Source of the DNA: Nitrospina sp052156635 | GTDB taxonomy: Bacteria > Nitrospinota > Nitrospinia > Nitrospinales > Nitrospinaceae | NCBI RefSeq assembly: GCF_052156635.1 | Contig: NZ_JBQKUO010000004.1 | Coordinates: 62,001 to 126,000 of the forward strand | DNA: 64,000 nucleotides | Reading direction: 5' to 3' | Shown: piece after piece, positions 51,109 through 60,570 of the stretch | How positions within the stretch are numbered: position 1 is the first letter of the stretch | Layout of the letters: every line of letters begins with the position of its first letter | Translations under genes and position numbers: made by a program | Notes under the pieces: generated by a model | Databases searched by the model: none | What the model was told of the DNA's origin: nothing | What the model saw: only the letters and a program-made list of their open reading frames with translations

Positions 51109-53631
51109 ATGACTCCACCATCTTCCATCTTTGGACAGCTGATTATGAACGATAGCGTGCCAGAAACCAAATCCAGCAGTCCGTCGGAAAAGAACGGCAT
51201 GGACGTGATCAAAGACTCCATTTCCCAGCATCTGAAATACTCGCAGGCGAAATCGCCCCGAACGGCGACGATCATGGATTACTACAACAGCATCGCCCTG
51301 ACCGTGCGCGACCGTCTCGTGGAAAAATGGATCGAGACACAGAACCGTTATTTTACCAAAGACCCCAAGCGCATTTACTACCTGTCCATGGAATACCTTG
51401 TGGGCCGCGCCCTCAGCAATTACCTGGTCAATCTTGATTTCAAAAAGGAGGTGTGCCGGGCCATTGAAAAGCTGGGGCTCGAATTGGAGCAGATTGAGCA
51501 GTCTGACATCGAAGCCGGGCTTGGCAACGGAGGTCTGGGTCGTCTCGCCGCCTGCTACATGGATTCACTGGCCACCCTGGGTATTCCCGCGGGCGGTTAT
51601 GGCATGCGCTATGAATACGGGATTTTTTATCAGAAAATCATTGACGGCTTCCAGGTCGAAACGGCGGACAACTGGCTGCGAAAAGGCTATCCCTGGGAAC
51701 TGCCCCGCCCTGATTACCTGTACCCCATTCGTTTTTACGGCCATGTCCAGCACACCTCCAATAAGGAGGGCCGTGGAATCTGCCACTGGGTGGATTCGCA
51801 CGATGACGTGATGGCAATGGCCTATGACATTCCGATCCCCGGGTACCACAACCAGACGGTGAACAACCTGCGTTTATGGAGCGCGCGTTCCACCCGGGAG
51901 TTCGACCTGGGAAGCTTCAACGAAGGAGATTACGTACAGGCCGTCACTCATAAACACGAATCCGAAACCCTCTCCAAGGTGCTTTACCCGAACGACAGCA
52001 ACATGCAGGGCAAAGAATTGCGCCTGAAGCAGGAATACTTTTTCGTCTCCGCTTCCCTGCAGGACATCCTGCGCCGGTACAAGCGCAACCACTCCACCTT
52101 CGAACAATTCCCCAATAAAGTGGCAATCCAGTTAAATGATACGCACCCCGCCCTCGCGATTCCGGAACTGATTCGCTTGCTGATGGACCGCGAACACCGC
52201 CCCTGGGATGAAGCGTGGGAAATCACCATCAAAACCTTTGCCTACACCAACCACACCGTCCTTCCTGAGGCGCTGGAAAAATGGTCGGTCGATCTCCTGC
52301 AAAGGGTTCTGCCCCGGCATCTGGAAATCATTTACCACATCAACCAGGACTTTTTAAACCGTGTGCAGGTTTCGCACCCGGGCGACAACACCATGCTGGA
52401 AAAGGTGTCCATTGTGGAGGAAAAACCGGTCAAAAGCATTCGCATGTCCAACCTTGCCATCGTCGGCAGTCATTCCGTTAACGGCGTCGCCGCCCTGCAT
52501 AGCGATATTTTGAAAAACAGGGTCTTTCCCGAATTCAACAAGCTTTTTCCGGGCAGGTTCATCAACGTCACCAATGGCATCACCCAACGGCTGTGGCTCA
52601 AGTCCTGCAACCCCGCGCTGGCAGACCTTCTGAACGACACCATCGGCGACGGATGGGTGACCGATCTCAACCAGATGAAGAAGCTGAGGGACTTCGCGGA
52701 GGACGTGAATTTTCAAAAACGCTGGCGCGACGTGAAGATGCTCAACAAAATACGGCTGTCGAAGTACATCCGCGAAGACAAGGCCCTCCGCATGGAGGTC
52801 AATCCCAATCACTTGCTGGACATTCAGGTGAAGCGCATTCATGAATACAAACGCCAGCTTCTCTGCCTCCTGCATGTCATTGTGTTGTACAACCGCTTCA
52901 AGGAAAACCCGAACTGCAGCCACGTCCCCCGCACCGTGTTGTTTGCGGGTAAGGCCGCGCCGGGTTACCACATGGCCAAACTCATCATCAAACTCATCAC
53001 CAGCGTCGCCAAAAGGGTGAACGATGATGTACAAACGGCGGACAAACTCCGCATCGTGTTCATTCCCAATTACAGCGTGAACAAGGCGGAAGGCATCATC
53101 CCCGGAGCCGATCTTTCAGAACAGATTTCCACCGCAGGCATGGAGGCCTCGGGTACGGGAAACATGAAGCTCGCTCTCAATGGCGCACTCACCATCGGGA
53201 CCCTCGACGGGGCCAACATCGAAATCAAAAACGAAGTGGGCGAGGACAACATCTTCATATTCGGACTCACCGCCGAACAGGTTGACGAGCTCAAGACCCG
53301 GGGCTACAATCCACACGATTATTATGAAAAAAACGGGGAATTGAAGCGGGCCCTGGACATGATCCGGGACGGCTACTTTTCTCCGGATCACCCGCACCTG
53401 TTTCAACCCCTCATCGAATCCTTGCTGGTCCAGGGGGATCGGTTCATGGTGCTGGCCGATTTTGCAAGTTACATTGAAACGCAAAAAGAGGTGGAGACCT
53501 TGTTTCTCCAACCCAATGAATGGACGCGGAAGTCCATACTCAACGCCGCCGGGATGGGTCTGTTTTCGAGTGACCGTGCCATCCGTCAATACTGCGAAAA
53601 AATCTGGAACGTCCATCCGCTTCCAAAATAA
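51109..53631 (+). CDS. glgP: Glycogen/maltodextrin phosphorylase
   Basis: GlgP releases glucose-1-phosphate from alpha-1,4-glucans. The 840-residue PLP protein (an ATG at 51145 is an alternative start) shows YYLSMEYLVGRAL, GLGNGGLGRLAACYMDSLAT, QLNDTHPALAIPELIRLLMD, IFIPNYSVNKAEGI-like VFIPNYSVNKAEGIIPGADL and EASGTGNMKLALNGALTIG with the PLP lysine at about 687. All is canonical. It is divergent from the UGPase gene and is followed after 37 bases by two paralogues of an unrecognised family, which may belong to the same transcript. Confidence 0.96.
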   Translation: MTPPSSIFGQLIMNDSVPETKSSSPSEKNGMDVIKDSISQHLKYSQAKSPRTATIMDYYNSIALTVRDRLVEKWIETQNRYFTKDPKRIYYLSMEYLVGRALSNYLVNLDFKKEVCRAIEKLGLELEQIEQSDIEAGLGNGGLGRLAACYMDSLATLGIPAGGYGMRYEYGIFYQKIIDGFQVETADNWLRKGYPWELPRPDYLYPIRFYGHVQHTSNKEGRGICHWVDSHDDVMAMAYDIPIPGYHNQTVNNLRLWSARSTREFDLGSFNEGDYVQAVTHKHESETLSKVLYPNDSNMQGKELRLKQEYFFVSASLQDILRRYKRNHSTFEQFPNKVAIQLNDTHPALAIPELIRLLMDREHRPWDEAWEITIKTFAYTNHTVLPEALEKWSVDLLQRVLPRHLEIIYHINQDFLNRVQVSHPGDNTMLEKVSIVEEKPVKSIRMSNLAIVGSHSVNGVAALHSDILKNRVFPEFNKLFPGRFINVTNGITQRLWLKSCNPALADLLNDTIGDGWVTDLNQMKKLRDFAEDVNFQKRWRDVKMLNKIRLSKYIREDKALRMEVNPNHLLDIQVKRIHEYKRQLLCLLHVIVLYNRFKENPNCSHVPRTVLFAGKAAPGYHMAKLIIKLITSVAKRVNDDVQTADKLRIVFIPNYSVNKAEGIIPGADLSEQISTAGMEASGTGNMKLALNGALTIGTLDGANIEIKNEVGEDNIFIFGLTAEQVDELKTRGYNPHDYYEKNGELKRALDMIRDGYFSPDHPHLFQPLIESLLVQGDRFMVLADFASYIETQKEVETLFLQPNEWTRKSILNAAGMGLFSSDRAIRQYCEKIWNVHPLPK

Positions 53632-53668
53632 GACAATACCTTGAACGCACAAGCCCCCCTTCCGGGAT

Positions 53669-54355
53669 ATGCTGGTTTTCAAAAAAAATATATATTTTCA
53701 TCCGCTTGATGCACTGCCCAATGGGGAGTTCAGGCCCTATGGCAGGGATGAAGAGCCCCAGCCGATCGCGTTTCACCTGATCCACAAGGCCCTCACTGCC
53801 GGGCGGGAAGTAATTGAAGAACTCACCGGCTACGAGGAATCTACCAGCTTTGAGAAGCTCAGGGTGCTGTTCCCCCATGCCACCCGCTTTGGCCGGCTGT
53901 CGGTAATGGATCCACTGTCTAAAATACTTCTGGACGGATTGCTCGACACCCGCACCTGGTATTTAATGAACTGCTATCATCTTTGCTACCTGTACGACGC
54001 CCTTCAGGAGATCGTCGAGGACTACAGTTACAGCGACCCCAAAAGGCGCCAGGAAATGATTCCGGAGTTAGGAGGAGAAGCCATCAACTTCAACCATTTC
54101 CTCAACCAGTTTTTTTTCAACACCGCCTTTCTCATCTCCGCAAAACGCTACAACGGAATGACCTCGCAGGAGCGGCGTCAACTCGGAAAACTGGACCACG
54201 CCTACTTTGGCGCGGTCGTCCCCAAGGATGACCCGGAACGACCGGAAGACCCGACGATGGGAATGGTGATCAACGCCCAGCCGCCCGGGCCGGAAGAGAT
54301 TTCCCTCACGCCACACCCGGGAAATCCATACGCTTCCGGTGCGCTCAGTCTTTAA
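53669..54355 (+). CDS. Unknown protein A of a tandem paralogous pair
   Basis: I do not recognise this family. The 228-residue protein starts MLVFKKNIYFHPLDALPNG and shares with the next gene the patterns WYLMNCYHLCYLYDAL, INFNHFLNQFFFNTAFLI, a following YNGMTSQERRQLG, and FGAVVPKDDPE. It is rich in aromatic residues, with no signal peptide and no membrane helix, so it is cytosolic. The 38-base gap to glgP on the same strand suggests a shared transcript. It could be a regulator or scaffold of glycogen metabolism, but that is only positional. Confidence 0.8.
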   Translation: MLVFKKNIYFHPLDALPNGEFRPYGRDEEPQPIAFHLIHKALTAGREVIEELTGYEESTSFEKLRVLFPHATRFGRLSVMDPLSKILLDGLLDTRTWYLMNCYHLCYLYDALQEIVEDYSYSDPKRRQEMIPELGGEAINFNHFLNQFFFNTAFLISAKRYNGMTSQERRQLGKLDHAYFGAVVPKDDPERPEDPTMGMVINAQPPGPEEISLTPHPGNPYASGALSL

Positions 54356-54421
54356 AAAGCTCCCCTTTTCTGCCTTTCCAAGCTATGCTAAATTAAACAA
54401 AAACAAGGTGCGGGGAAATCC

Positions 54422-55036
54422 ATGCTGATTTTCAAAAACAACATTTACCGGAAACAACAGGGAGAACTGCTGGCCCTCTCCACCGTGCAGGATTTCTCCA
54501 CAGAATTCGATCCCTACCACTTTGTCAAAGCCTGTCTGGACGAGGAGGTGGAGCTCCTGAACCTGATCGAGGGCCACCCGCAGGAATTCTGGCGTGACGA
54601 CCTTGCCGGATTTTATCCGCGGTCCCATCGTTTTGCAGAAATGCCCGTGCTCCGCAAACTTCTGGAAATCCTCATTGAAGGGCTGGAGGACCACGATCAC
54701 TGGTACCACATGAACACCTATCATTTCAGCCTTCTGTATGACGGGCTCAATCGATTCGCCTACAACTACAATCACGACAGTCCACAGGAAAAGCTGAAGT
54801 CGCTCCCTGAAATGCAGGGCAAGCCCATCTATTTCGAACAGTTTGTGGACGATTACTTTTTCAATACCGTCTTTCTGCTGACGGAAGATGCCTACAACCG
54901 CCTATCAGGCAAGGAAAAGCAGGATCTGGGTTACACCTGCCCGTGCCAGTTTGGGGCCATCAACGGTCTCATGCCCTGCCAGGAAGAAATGGAGTTGCAG
55001 ATCGCCAAGGATTATCCTTACCCCGTATACGTCTGA
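54422..55036 (+). CDS. Unknown protein B of a tandem paralogous pair
   Basis: This 204-residue protein is a paralogue of the upstream gene: MLIFKNNIYRKQQGEL at the start, WYHMNTYHFSLLYDGL, YFEQFVDDYFFNTVFLL, YNRLSGKEKQDLG and FGAINGLMPCQEEMEL. Overall similarity by eye is clear but diverged. Unlike protein A it has a cysteine cluster near the end (TCPCQFGAINGLMPCQEE), which could bind metal or form disulfides. It is separated from the first copy by 66 bases with a plausible ribosome site (GGGGAAA). The function is unknown. Confidence 0.8.
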   Translation: MLIFKNNIYRKQQGELLALSTVQDFSTEFDPYHFVKACLDEEVELLNLIEGHPQEFWRDDLAGFYPRSHRFAEMPVLRKLLEILIEGLEDHDHWYHMNTYHFSLLYDGLNRFAYNYNHDSPQEKLKSLPEMQGKPIYFEQFVDDYFFNTVFLLTEDAYNRLSGKEKQDLGYTCPCQFGAINGLMPCQEEMELQIAKDYPYPVYV

Positions 55037-55122
55037 TCTCCGTCTTGCCCGCCAAATTAGATACAATATGCCGAGACGGGTGGACCCACCCCTTTCCTGA
55101 AATGTAAAAAAGGATTCGGCCA

Positions 55123-56673
55123 TTGCAGAAAGTTGCGACAGCTCTGGAAATGCAGGCGGCAGACCGAACGGCAATCGAGCGATTCAAGATCCCCGGCCTG
55201 GTTCTCATGGAAAACGCCGGACGCAGTGTGGTGGACCTCATGTTCACGCGCATTCCGGATCTCGCCGACAAAAAGGTAGCAGTGCTGGCCGGCAAGGGCA
55301 ACAACGGCGGGGACGGATTCGTCATCGCCCGGCACCTGCACCAGGCGGGCGTGAGTGTTCGGGTTCTTCTCGCGGGCAAGGTAGGCGATCTCAAAGGCGA
55401 CGCCAGAACCAATGCAGACATCGCCGTCGCCATCGGGATACCCGTTACCGAGATGAACGAACGCAACCTCAACTCACAGAACCATTCCCTCCGCCATTCC
55501 CACATCCTGGTGGACGCCCTGTTCGGCACCGGCCTGTCCAAACCCGCAGGCGGCCTCTACGCAAAACTGATCCAAAAGATCAACTCCGCGAGAAAATACG
55601 TGGTGGCGGTGGACTTTCCTTCCGGCATCGACGCCGACTCCGGGCAGATCAACGGGCCCTGCGTGCAGGCGGACCTCACCGCGGCCCTGGCTCTGTTCAA
55701 ACGCAGTCACCTGCTTTATCCCGCGGCGGAGGTGATGGGAGAAATTGTGCAATTCGACATTGGCATTCCCCGGCAGGCGGTGGAGGAACAGAACATCACA
55801 GTGGAACTGGTGGAGGAAACCGATATCGCCTCACTCCTGCCCAAACGCAAGCGCAACACCCACAAGGGAACTTATGGCCATGGGCTGGTCATCGGCGGGT
55901 CCAGGGGCAAGGGAGGCGCTGCTGGTTTGACGGCCCTGGCCGCCCTCCGGGCGGGAGCCGGACTCGTCACCCTCGCCATTCCTGAATCCTGCAACGCCGC
56001 GCTGGAGTTTCATCCGCTGGAGGCCATGACCCTGCCCCTGCCGGAAACGCCCTCCGGCTCAGTGGCACCGGAGGCGGTGGACTTGTGCCTTTCCCATCTC
56101 AAAAACAAATCGGCGCTGGCGATCGGGCCCGGTCTTTCCACGCACAAGGGAGCGCTGGCGTTTCTGGAAGCCCTCCTGCCACAAATCGCCTGCCCGGTGG
56201 TCATCGATGCAGACGGCCTGAACGGCCTGGCCAAACTGCCGGGTGTTCTCGACCGTATCCAAACCGAAGCGGTTTTGACGCCGCACCCCAAGGAAATGGC
56301 CCGGCTCATCAACGCCACCACAAAAACCGTGCAGTCGCGGCGCATCGACACCGCCCGCGAATTCGCCCAGACCCACGGTGTGACGGTCCTGCTGAAAGGT
56401 GCCCCTACACTGGTGGCACTGGCCGACGGGCGAATCCGTATCAACCCGACCGGCAACCCCGGCATGGCAACCGGTGGCACCGGAGACGTGCTGACCGGCA
56501 TGATTGCCGGTTTCCTGGCCCAGGGCTTGAGCGGACCCGATGCCGCCATCGCCGGAGCGTATCTCCATGGACTGGCGGGAGATCGCGTGGCCGCTGAGAT
56601 GAGCGAGACCAGCCTCATCGCCGGGGACCTGTTGAAAGCCCTGCCGCAAACCCTGCAACAGGTCCAGTCGTAA
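55123..56673 (+). CDS. nnr: Bifunctional NAD(P)H-hydrate epimerase / dehydratase
   Basis: This repair enzyme restores hydrated NAD(P)H (NADHX/NADPHX). The N-terminal epimerase part (about 1-215) has LENAGRSVVDLM and GKGNNGGDGFVIARHL. The C-terminal ADP-dependent dehydratase part (about 225-516) has HKGTYGHGLVIGGSRGKGGA, TPHPKEMARL and the signature GNPGMATGGTGDVLTGMIAG. The start is a TTG at 55123 with AAGGA eight bases before; an ATG ten codons in is possible. tsaE follows one base after the stop, the common nnr-tsaE arrangement. Confidence 0.95.
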   Translation: MQKVATALEMQAADRTAIERFKIPGLVLMENAGRSVVDLMFTRIPDLADKKVAVLAGKGNNGGDGFVIARHLHQAGVSVRVLLAGKVGDLKGDARTNADIAVAIGIPVTEMNERNLNSQNHSLRHSHILVDALFGTGLSKPAGGLYAKLIQKINSARKYVVAVDFPSGIDADSGQINGPCVQADLTAALALFKRSHLLYPAAEVMGEIVQFDIGIPRQAVEEQNITVELVEETDIASLLPKRKRNTHKGTYGHGLVIGGSRGKGGAAGLTALAALRAGAGLVTLAIPESCNAALEFHPLEAMTLPLPETPSGSVAPEAVDLCLSHLKNKSALAIGPGLSTHKGALAFLEALLPQIACPVVIDADGLNGLAKLPGVLDRIQTEAVLTPHPKEMARLINATTKTVQSRRIDTAREFAQTHGVTVLLKGAPTLVALADGRIRINPTGNPGMATGGTGDVLTGMIAGFLAQGLSGPDAAIAGAYLHGLAGDRVAAEMSETSLIAGDLLKALPQTLQQVQS

Positions 56674-56674
56674 T

Positions 56675-57160
56675 ATGCGATTTTCTTCCAGATCCCCTGA
56701 AGACACGAAAAACCTGGGACAACGCATGGGCCGCCTTTTGAAGCCGGGGGATATTCTTCTCCTGTTCGGCGATTTGGGAACAGGCAAAACCACCCTGGTT
56801 CAGGGCATTGCACATGGAATGGAGGTCCCCCCGGACCAGTATGTCCGCAGTCCGTCCTTCACCCTCATCAACGAATACCGGGGCCGCATGCCCATTTACC
56901 ACATCGACCTGTACCGTATCGAATCCGAGGGAGAATTGGCCGACCTCGGGCTGGAAGACTACCTTTTCGGGGAGGGCGTCACGCTTATCGAGTGGGGCGA
57001 AAAGTTGTTTCCCGATCAGAAAACGGACCAGCCACCCATTATTCCGATTGGCCATCGGGTCGATGTCCGACTGCAAATCGAGGAGGAAAACGACCGCACC
57101 CTCATCCTGACTCCCCATCCGGAGACCCCGGCCAGCCACCCCCTTTTTGCTTTACAATGA
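56675..57160 (+). CDS. tsaE: tRNA threonylcarbamoyladenosine ATPase TsaE
   Basis: TsaE is the small P-loop ATPase needed with TsaB, TsaC and TsaD for t6A modification of ANN-decoding tRNAs. The 161-residue protein has LLFGDLGTGKTTLVQGIAHG (Walker A), SPSFTLINEYRGRMPIYHID and LYRIESEGELADLGLEDY, followed by GVTLIEWGEKL. The start lies one base after the nnr stop, and the frame has the usual length. The other Tsa proteins are not in the window. Confidence 0.94.
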   Translation: MRFSSRSPEDTKNLGQRMGRLLKPGDILLLFGDLGTGKTTLVQGIAHGMEVPPDQYVRSPSFTLINEYRGRMPIYHIDLYRIESEGELADLGLEDYLFGEGVTLIEWGEKLFPDQKTDQPPIIPIGHRVDVRLQIEEENDRTLILTPHPETPASHPLFALQ

Positions 57161-57179
57161 ACGGCTCGTGTGGCATATT
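57151..57179 (+). promoter_or_regulatory. Possible promoter of the lpt-rpoN operon
   Basis: TTTACA (57151-57156) and CATATT (57174-57179) with a 17-base spacer, 45 bases before lptC and overlapping the tsaE stop. Confidence 0.4.
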
Positions 57180-57224
57180 TTTCAGGTTGGTATATCCTTT
57201 GCATAGAGGGGCGCTCAGCCAAAA

Positions 57225-57665
57225 ATGACCAATAAAATCAGGAAATTATTGTTTGTCTCCATCCTCGCTCTGGTGTTTTCTTTTGGCGCTAACTATTATT
57301 CCAGCCTGGAAAACAACCCTCTCCCCATCTCCATCGAAAAAACCGAAAATGGCATCGACGTCCAGATCCAAAACTTTAAGGTAGAAAATGAGTATAATGG
57401 TCGTAAAGATTGGATTTTAAAGGCAGAAAAAGCAACGATCAATAATGAGCAGCAGGTCGTCAAGCTCAAGGACGTGAATGTAACCTATTTTCTGGACGAA
57501 GACCACGAATCGCATATATCCGCCCGGACCGGCCGCATGAACCAGGAAACGAATGACATCTACCTGGAAGGGGATGTCCGGTTCACTGCCGAACTGGGCG
57601 ACTTTGTCCAGAAATACATGGACCGGAAACGGTCCGGAACCCAGACCTCGGTCAACGGATCGTGA
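57225..57665 (+). CDS. lptC: LPS export protein LptC
   Basis: LptC is the bitopic inner-membrane protein that passes LPS from LptBFG to LptA. The 146-residue protein has one N-terminal membrane helix (LLFVSILALVFSFGANYYSS) and a periplasmic beta-jellyroll with VQIQNFKVENEYNGRKDWIL and LKAEKATINNEQQVVKLKDV. LptC is poorly conserved, but the position before lptA, with a stop/start overlap (GTGA), makes the call secure. Length is slightly short of the E. coli protein. Confidence 0.9.
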   Translation: MTNKIRKLLFVSILALVFSFGANYYSSLENNPLPISIEKTENGIDVQIQNFKVENEYNGRKDWILKAEKATINNEQQVVKLKDVNVTYFLDEDHESHISARTGRMNQETNDIYLEGDVRFTAELGDFVQKYMDRKRSGTQTSVNGS

Positions 57666-58240
57666 ACTTTTATTTCAAAAAACTTTTTTACAATCTCGCC
57701 TTTGTGGCGATCGGATTTTTGCTGATAGCCGGGGGGCCCTCCTGGGCACAGAAAGAAGCTCCGAAAAAGGAGGAACCGAAACGGCTGGAGATCACCTCGG
57801 AGAAAATGCGGACTGAAGAAAACGGCCGAAAGATCATTTTCATCGGAAACGTACGGGGCACCTGGGAGGACGTGGTACTGACATCGAAGATCCTGGAGGT
57901 ATACACCAAGCCGCGGGACACTACCCAGTCCGGCTCCTCCCCCGGCAAAGAGGATCCCGGTCAAGGCCAGGAACTGGAGAAAATCATCGCGCTGGAAAAT
58001 GTGGACGTGGTGAAAGGCACCAAAAAAGCCCGCGGCGATAAAGCGGTTTATTACGACAAAGACCAGAAGATGATCCTGACCGGCACGCCTCACGCTACTG
58101 CATGGGAAAACGAAAACATCCTGGAAGGACCGGAGATGATTTTCTACATGAACGAAGACCGTTTCGAAGTCACCAACGGCGTCAAGTTGATCCTGTTCCC
58201 CAAGGATTCCGAACTGAAAAAGGTCGACAAAAAAAATTGA
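57662..58240 (+). CDS. lptA: LPS transport periplasmic protein LptA
   Basis: LptA forms the periplasmic bridge that carries LPS to the outer membrane. The 192-residue protein starts at a GTG overlapping the lptC stop, has a signal peptide (LAFVAIGFLLIAGGPSWAQK) and an OstA-like repeat fold (RLEITSEKMRTEENGRKIIF, IFIGNVRGTWEDVVLTSKIL). It is followed by lptB, whose TTG at 58237 or GTG at 58273 may start it. Confidence 0.92.
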   Translation: MNFYFKKLFYNLAFVAIGFLLIAGGPSWAQKEAPKKEEPKRLEITSEKMRTEENGRKIIFIGNVRGTWEDVVLTSKILEVYTKPRDTTQSGSSPGKEDPGQGQELEKIIALENVDVVKGTKKARGDKAVYYDKDQKMILTGTPHATAWENENILEGPEMIFYMNEDRFEVTNGVKLILFPKDSELKKVDKKN

Positions 58241-58272
58241 AACCGACACAGACGCCCCCAAGACGGACCGCC

Positions 58273-58995
58273 GTGAAGACCCTCAGCACGGTCAACCTGG
58301 TCAAGGCCTATCGCAAACGGCAGGTGGTCAACGAAATCAGCATCGAACTCAGGCAGGGAGAAATCGTCGGGCTCCTCGGCCCCAATGGAGCGGGCAAAAC
58401 CACCACGTTCTACATGGTGGTGGGGTTGACGCGGCCGGACCGCGGCAGGGTTTTGCTGGATAAAGAGGATCTCACCGCCCAGCCGATGTTCGCCCGGGCG
58501 AAACGGGGCATCAGTTATCTGCCGCAGGAACCTTCCATATTCCGCAAGCTCACTGTGGAAGAGAATCTGCTTGCGGTCCTGGAATCCATGAACCTGCCGG
58601 TACGGGAACGCCAGCGCAAAGCGGAAGCGTTACTGAAAGAGTTCAACATCCTGCACATTCGCAATGCCATGGCGTATTCATTGTCCGGCGGAGAACGTCG
58701 GCGGGTGGAGATCAGCCGCGCTCTGGCAACCTCCCCTGTATTCATTCTGCTCGATGAACCGTTTGCGGGGATTGACCCGATTGCGGTGGCCGACATTCAA
58801 TTGATTGTGGAAAAACTGAAGCAGCGCGGCATCGGCGTGTTGATCACGGATCACAACGTGCGGGAAACACTCCGTATCACGGACCGCGCCTATATCATCA
58901 GCGAAGGAAAAATCATCGCCTCGGGCCCACCACACAAGGTGGCCCAGGACCAGAAGGTGAAAGAAGTCTATCTGGGAGAGAAGTTCACCTTTTAA
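58273..58995 (+). CDS. lptB: LPS export ABC transporter ATP-binding protein LptB
   Basis: LptB is the cytoplasmic ATPase of the LptBFG extractor. The 240-residue protein has Walker A GPNGAGKTTTFYMVV, the Q-loop ISYLPQEPSIFRKLTVEENL, signature SLSGGERRRVEISRALA, Walker B FILLDEPFAGIDP and the H-loop region VLITDHNVRETLRITDRAYI. A GTG at 58273 gives the standard N-terminus (VKTLSTVNLVKAY); a TTG at 58237 overlapping lptA is an alternative. It ends 21 bases before rpoN, the conserved lptB-rpoN order. LptF and LptG are not in the window. Confidence 0.95.
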   Translation: MKTLSTVNLVKAYRKRQVVNEISIELRQGEIVGLLGPNGAGKTTTFYMVVGLTRPDRGRVLLDKEDLTAQPMFARAKRGISYLPQEPSIFRKLTVEENLLAVLESMNLPVRERQRKAEALLKEFNILHIRNAMAYSLSGGERRRVEISRALATSPVFILLDEPFAGIDPIAVADIQLIVEKLKQRGIGVLITDHNVRETLRITDRAYIISEGKIIASGPPHKVAQDQKVKEVYLGEKFTF

Positions 58996-59016
58996 AACAG
59001 AGATACGGTAGCGCTT

Positions 59017-60483
59017 ATGGCCATGGAAATGAAATTGAATCTGAAGATGGCCCAGAAGCTGGTGATGACTCCCATGCTTCAGCAGGCCATCAAGCTGTTG
59101 CCGCTCGCGCGCCTGGAACTCGCCCAACTGGTCCGGCAGGAACTGGTGGACAATCCGGTTCTGGAAGAAATCATTGAAGAAGAATCCTTTCTGGAAGACG
59201 ACGAAAACGACCCCGAAACCACCCCGGAAGACAATCTCCTCGATTCTCTTGGTGAAACACCCATTGATGGTGACAAGAAAGAGGAGAACGACCCGGTCGA
59301 ACAGGAGGTGGACTGGGAAAGTTTTTTACAGGATAACTACGAATACGGTCCCAGCCCCACTGCCGAAGCCGCCCCGGAACGCCCCTCCATTGAAGCCACT
59401 TACAAGAAAGAGCCGTCCCTCACCGATCATCTGCACTGGCAATTGAGCCTGGCTGTCGATACCGACGAGGATAAGTTCATCGGAGCCTGCATCATAGGCA
59501 ACATCCAGAATGATGGTTATTGCACGGCGGAACCCGCCGAACTGGCTGAGATAAGCAACAGCACGCTGGAAGACGTCGAACGCATCATGAAAATAATCCA
59601 GACGTTCGAACCGGCGGGCGTCTGCGCCCGAAACTTGAAGGAGTGCCTGATGATCCAGGCGCAGGCCCTTCCCGAACGCTCCGAAACCCTGGAAACCCTT
59701 ATTGACAAATACCTGGAAAAAATTGACGAGCGGTACTACCAGAAAATCTCCAACGATCTGAAGTTACCGGTAGAGGAAATCATCGAAGCAGTGAAGGTGC
59801 TTCGCAGCCTGGACCCCAAGCCGGGATACAATTTCAGTTCGGAGGGAACGGATTACGTCATTCCGGACCTGGTGGTCGTCAAAAATGAAAACGGCGAATA
59901 CGACGTGGCCCTCAACGACGAGGGCATTCCGCGAATCACCATCAGCCCGTATTATCAGACCCTCCTCCAAAGCTCAAAGGAAAGCCAGACAAAAGAATAC
60001 CTGGAAAACAAATACCGCTCAGCCATGTGGTTGATCAAAAGCATCGACCAGAGGCGGCAGACCATCTACAAGGTGGGTAAAAGCATTATCAAGCTGCAGA
60101 AAGAATTTCTGGATGAAGGCCTCGCACACCTGCGGCCCATGGTGCTCCGCGATGTCGCGCAGGACATTGAGATGCATGAATCCACTGTAAGCCGCATCAC
60201 CACGAACAAATACATCGACACCCCGCAGGGAATCTTCGAACTCAAGTTTTTCTTCCACAGTGGCATCAAGTCTTATACCGGTGACAACAATCTATCTTCC
60301 ATCCGGGTGAAAACCATGATCAAGGAAATCATCCAGGAAGAAGATGAGAAAAAACCTTATACAGACGACGAGATGGTGGAAATCCTCATGAAGAAAAACG
60401 CCAAGATTGCCCGCCGGACGGTGACCAAGTACCGGAAAGAATTGAATATTCCAGCAGCAAGCAAACGGAAAAAATTTTATTGA
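59017..60483 (+). CDS. rpoN: RNA polymerase sigma-54 factor
   Basis: Sigma-54 directs polymerase to -24/-12 promoters and needs an AAA+ activator. The 488-residue protein has the Gln/Leu-rich region I (KMAQKLVMTPMLQQAIKLLP) and an acidic region II. The core-binding middle is followed by the helix-turn-helix region (VAQDIEMHESTVSRITTNKY) and the RpoN box IARRTVTKYRKELNIPAA. It lies between lptB and hpf, as in many Gram-negative genomes. A sigma-54 activator and a matching promoter are at 8 kb. Confidence 0.97.
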   Translation: MAMEMKLNLKMAQKLVMTPMLQQAIKLLPLARLELAQLVRQELVDNPVLEEIIEEESFLEDDENDPETTPEDNLLDSLGETPIDGDKKEENDPVEQEVDWESFLQDNYEYGPSPTAEAAPERPSIEATYKKEPSLTDHLHWQLSLAVDTDEDKFIGACIIGNIQNDGYCTAEPAELAEISNSTLEDVERIMKIIQTFEPAGVCARNLKECLMIQAQALPERSETLETLIDKYLEKIDERYYQKISNDLKLPVEEIIEAVKVLRSLDPKPGYNFSSEGTDYVIPDLVVVKNENGEYDVALNDEGIPRITISPYYQTLLQSSKESQTKEYLENKYRSAMWLIKSIDQRRQTIYKVGKSIIKLQKEFLDEGLAHLRPMVLRDVAQDIEMHESTVSRITTNKYIDTPQGIFELKFFFHSGIKSYTGDNNLSSIRVKTMIKEIIQEEDEKKPYTDDEMVEILMKKNAKIARRTVTKYRKELNIPAASKRKKFY

Positions 60484-60498
60484 AGGCCCCCACCCTGC

Positions 60499-60527
60499 TT
60501 GATATTTTGAGGAGTTGAGGCTAAATT
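60499..60527 (+). promoter_or_regulatory. Promoter for hpf
   Basis: TTGATA (60499-60504) and TAAATT (60522-60527) with a 17-base spacer, 44 bases before the hpf ATG. It may allow expression separate from rpoN. Confidence 0.45.
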
Positions 60528-60570
60528 CGTTACCTTTTATTCACTCGGCCTTTTGCAGGAGAATCGATCC

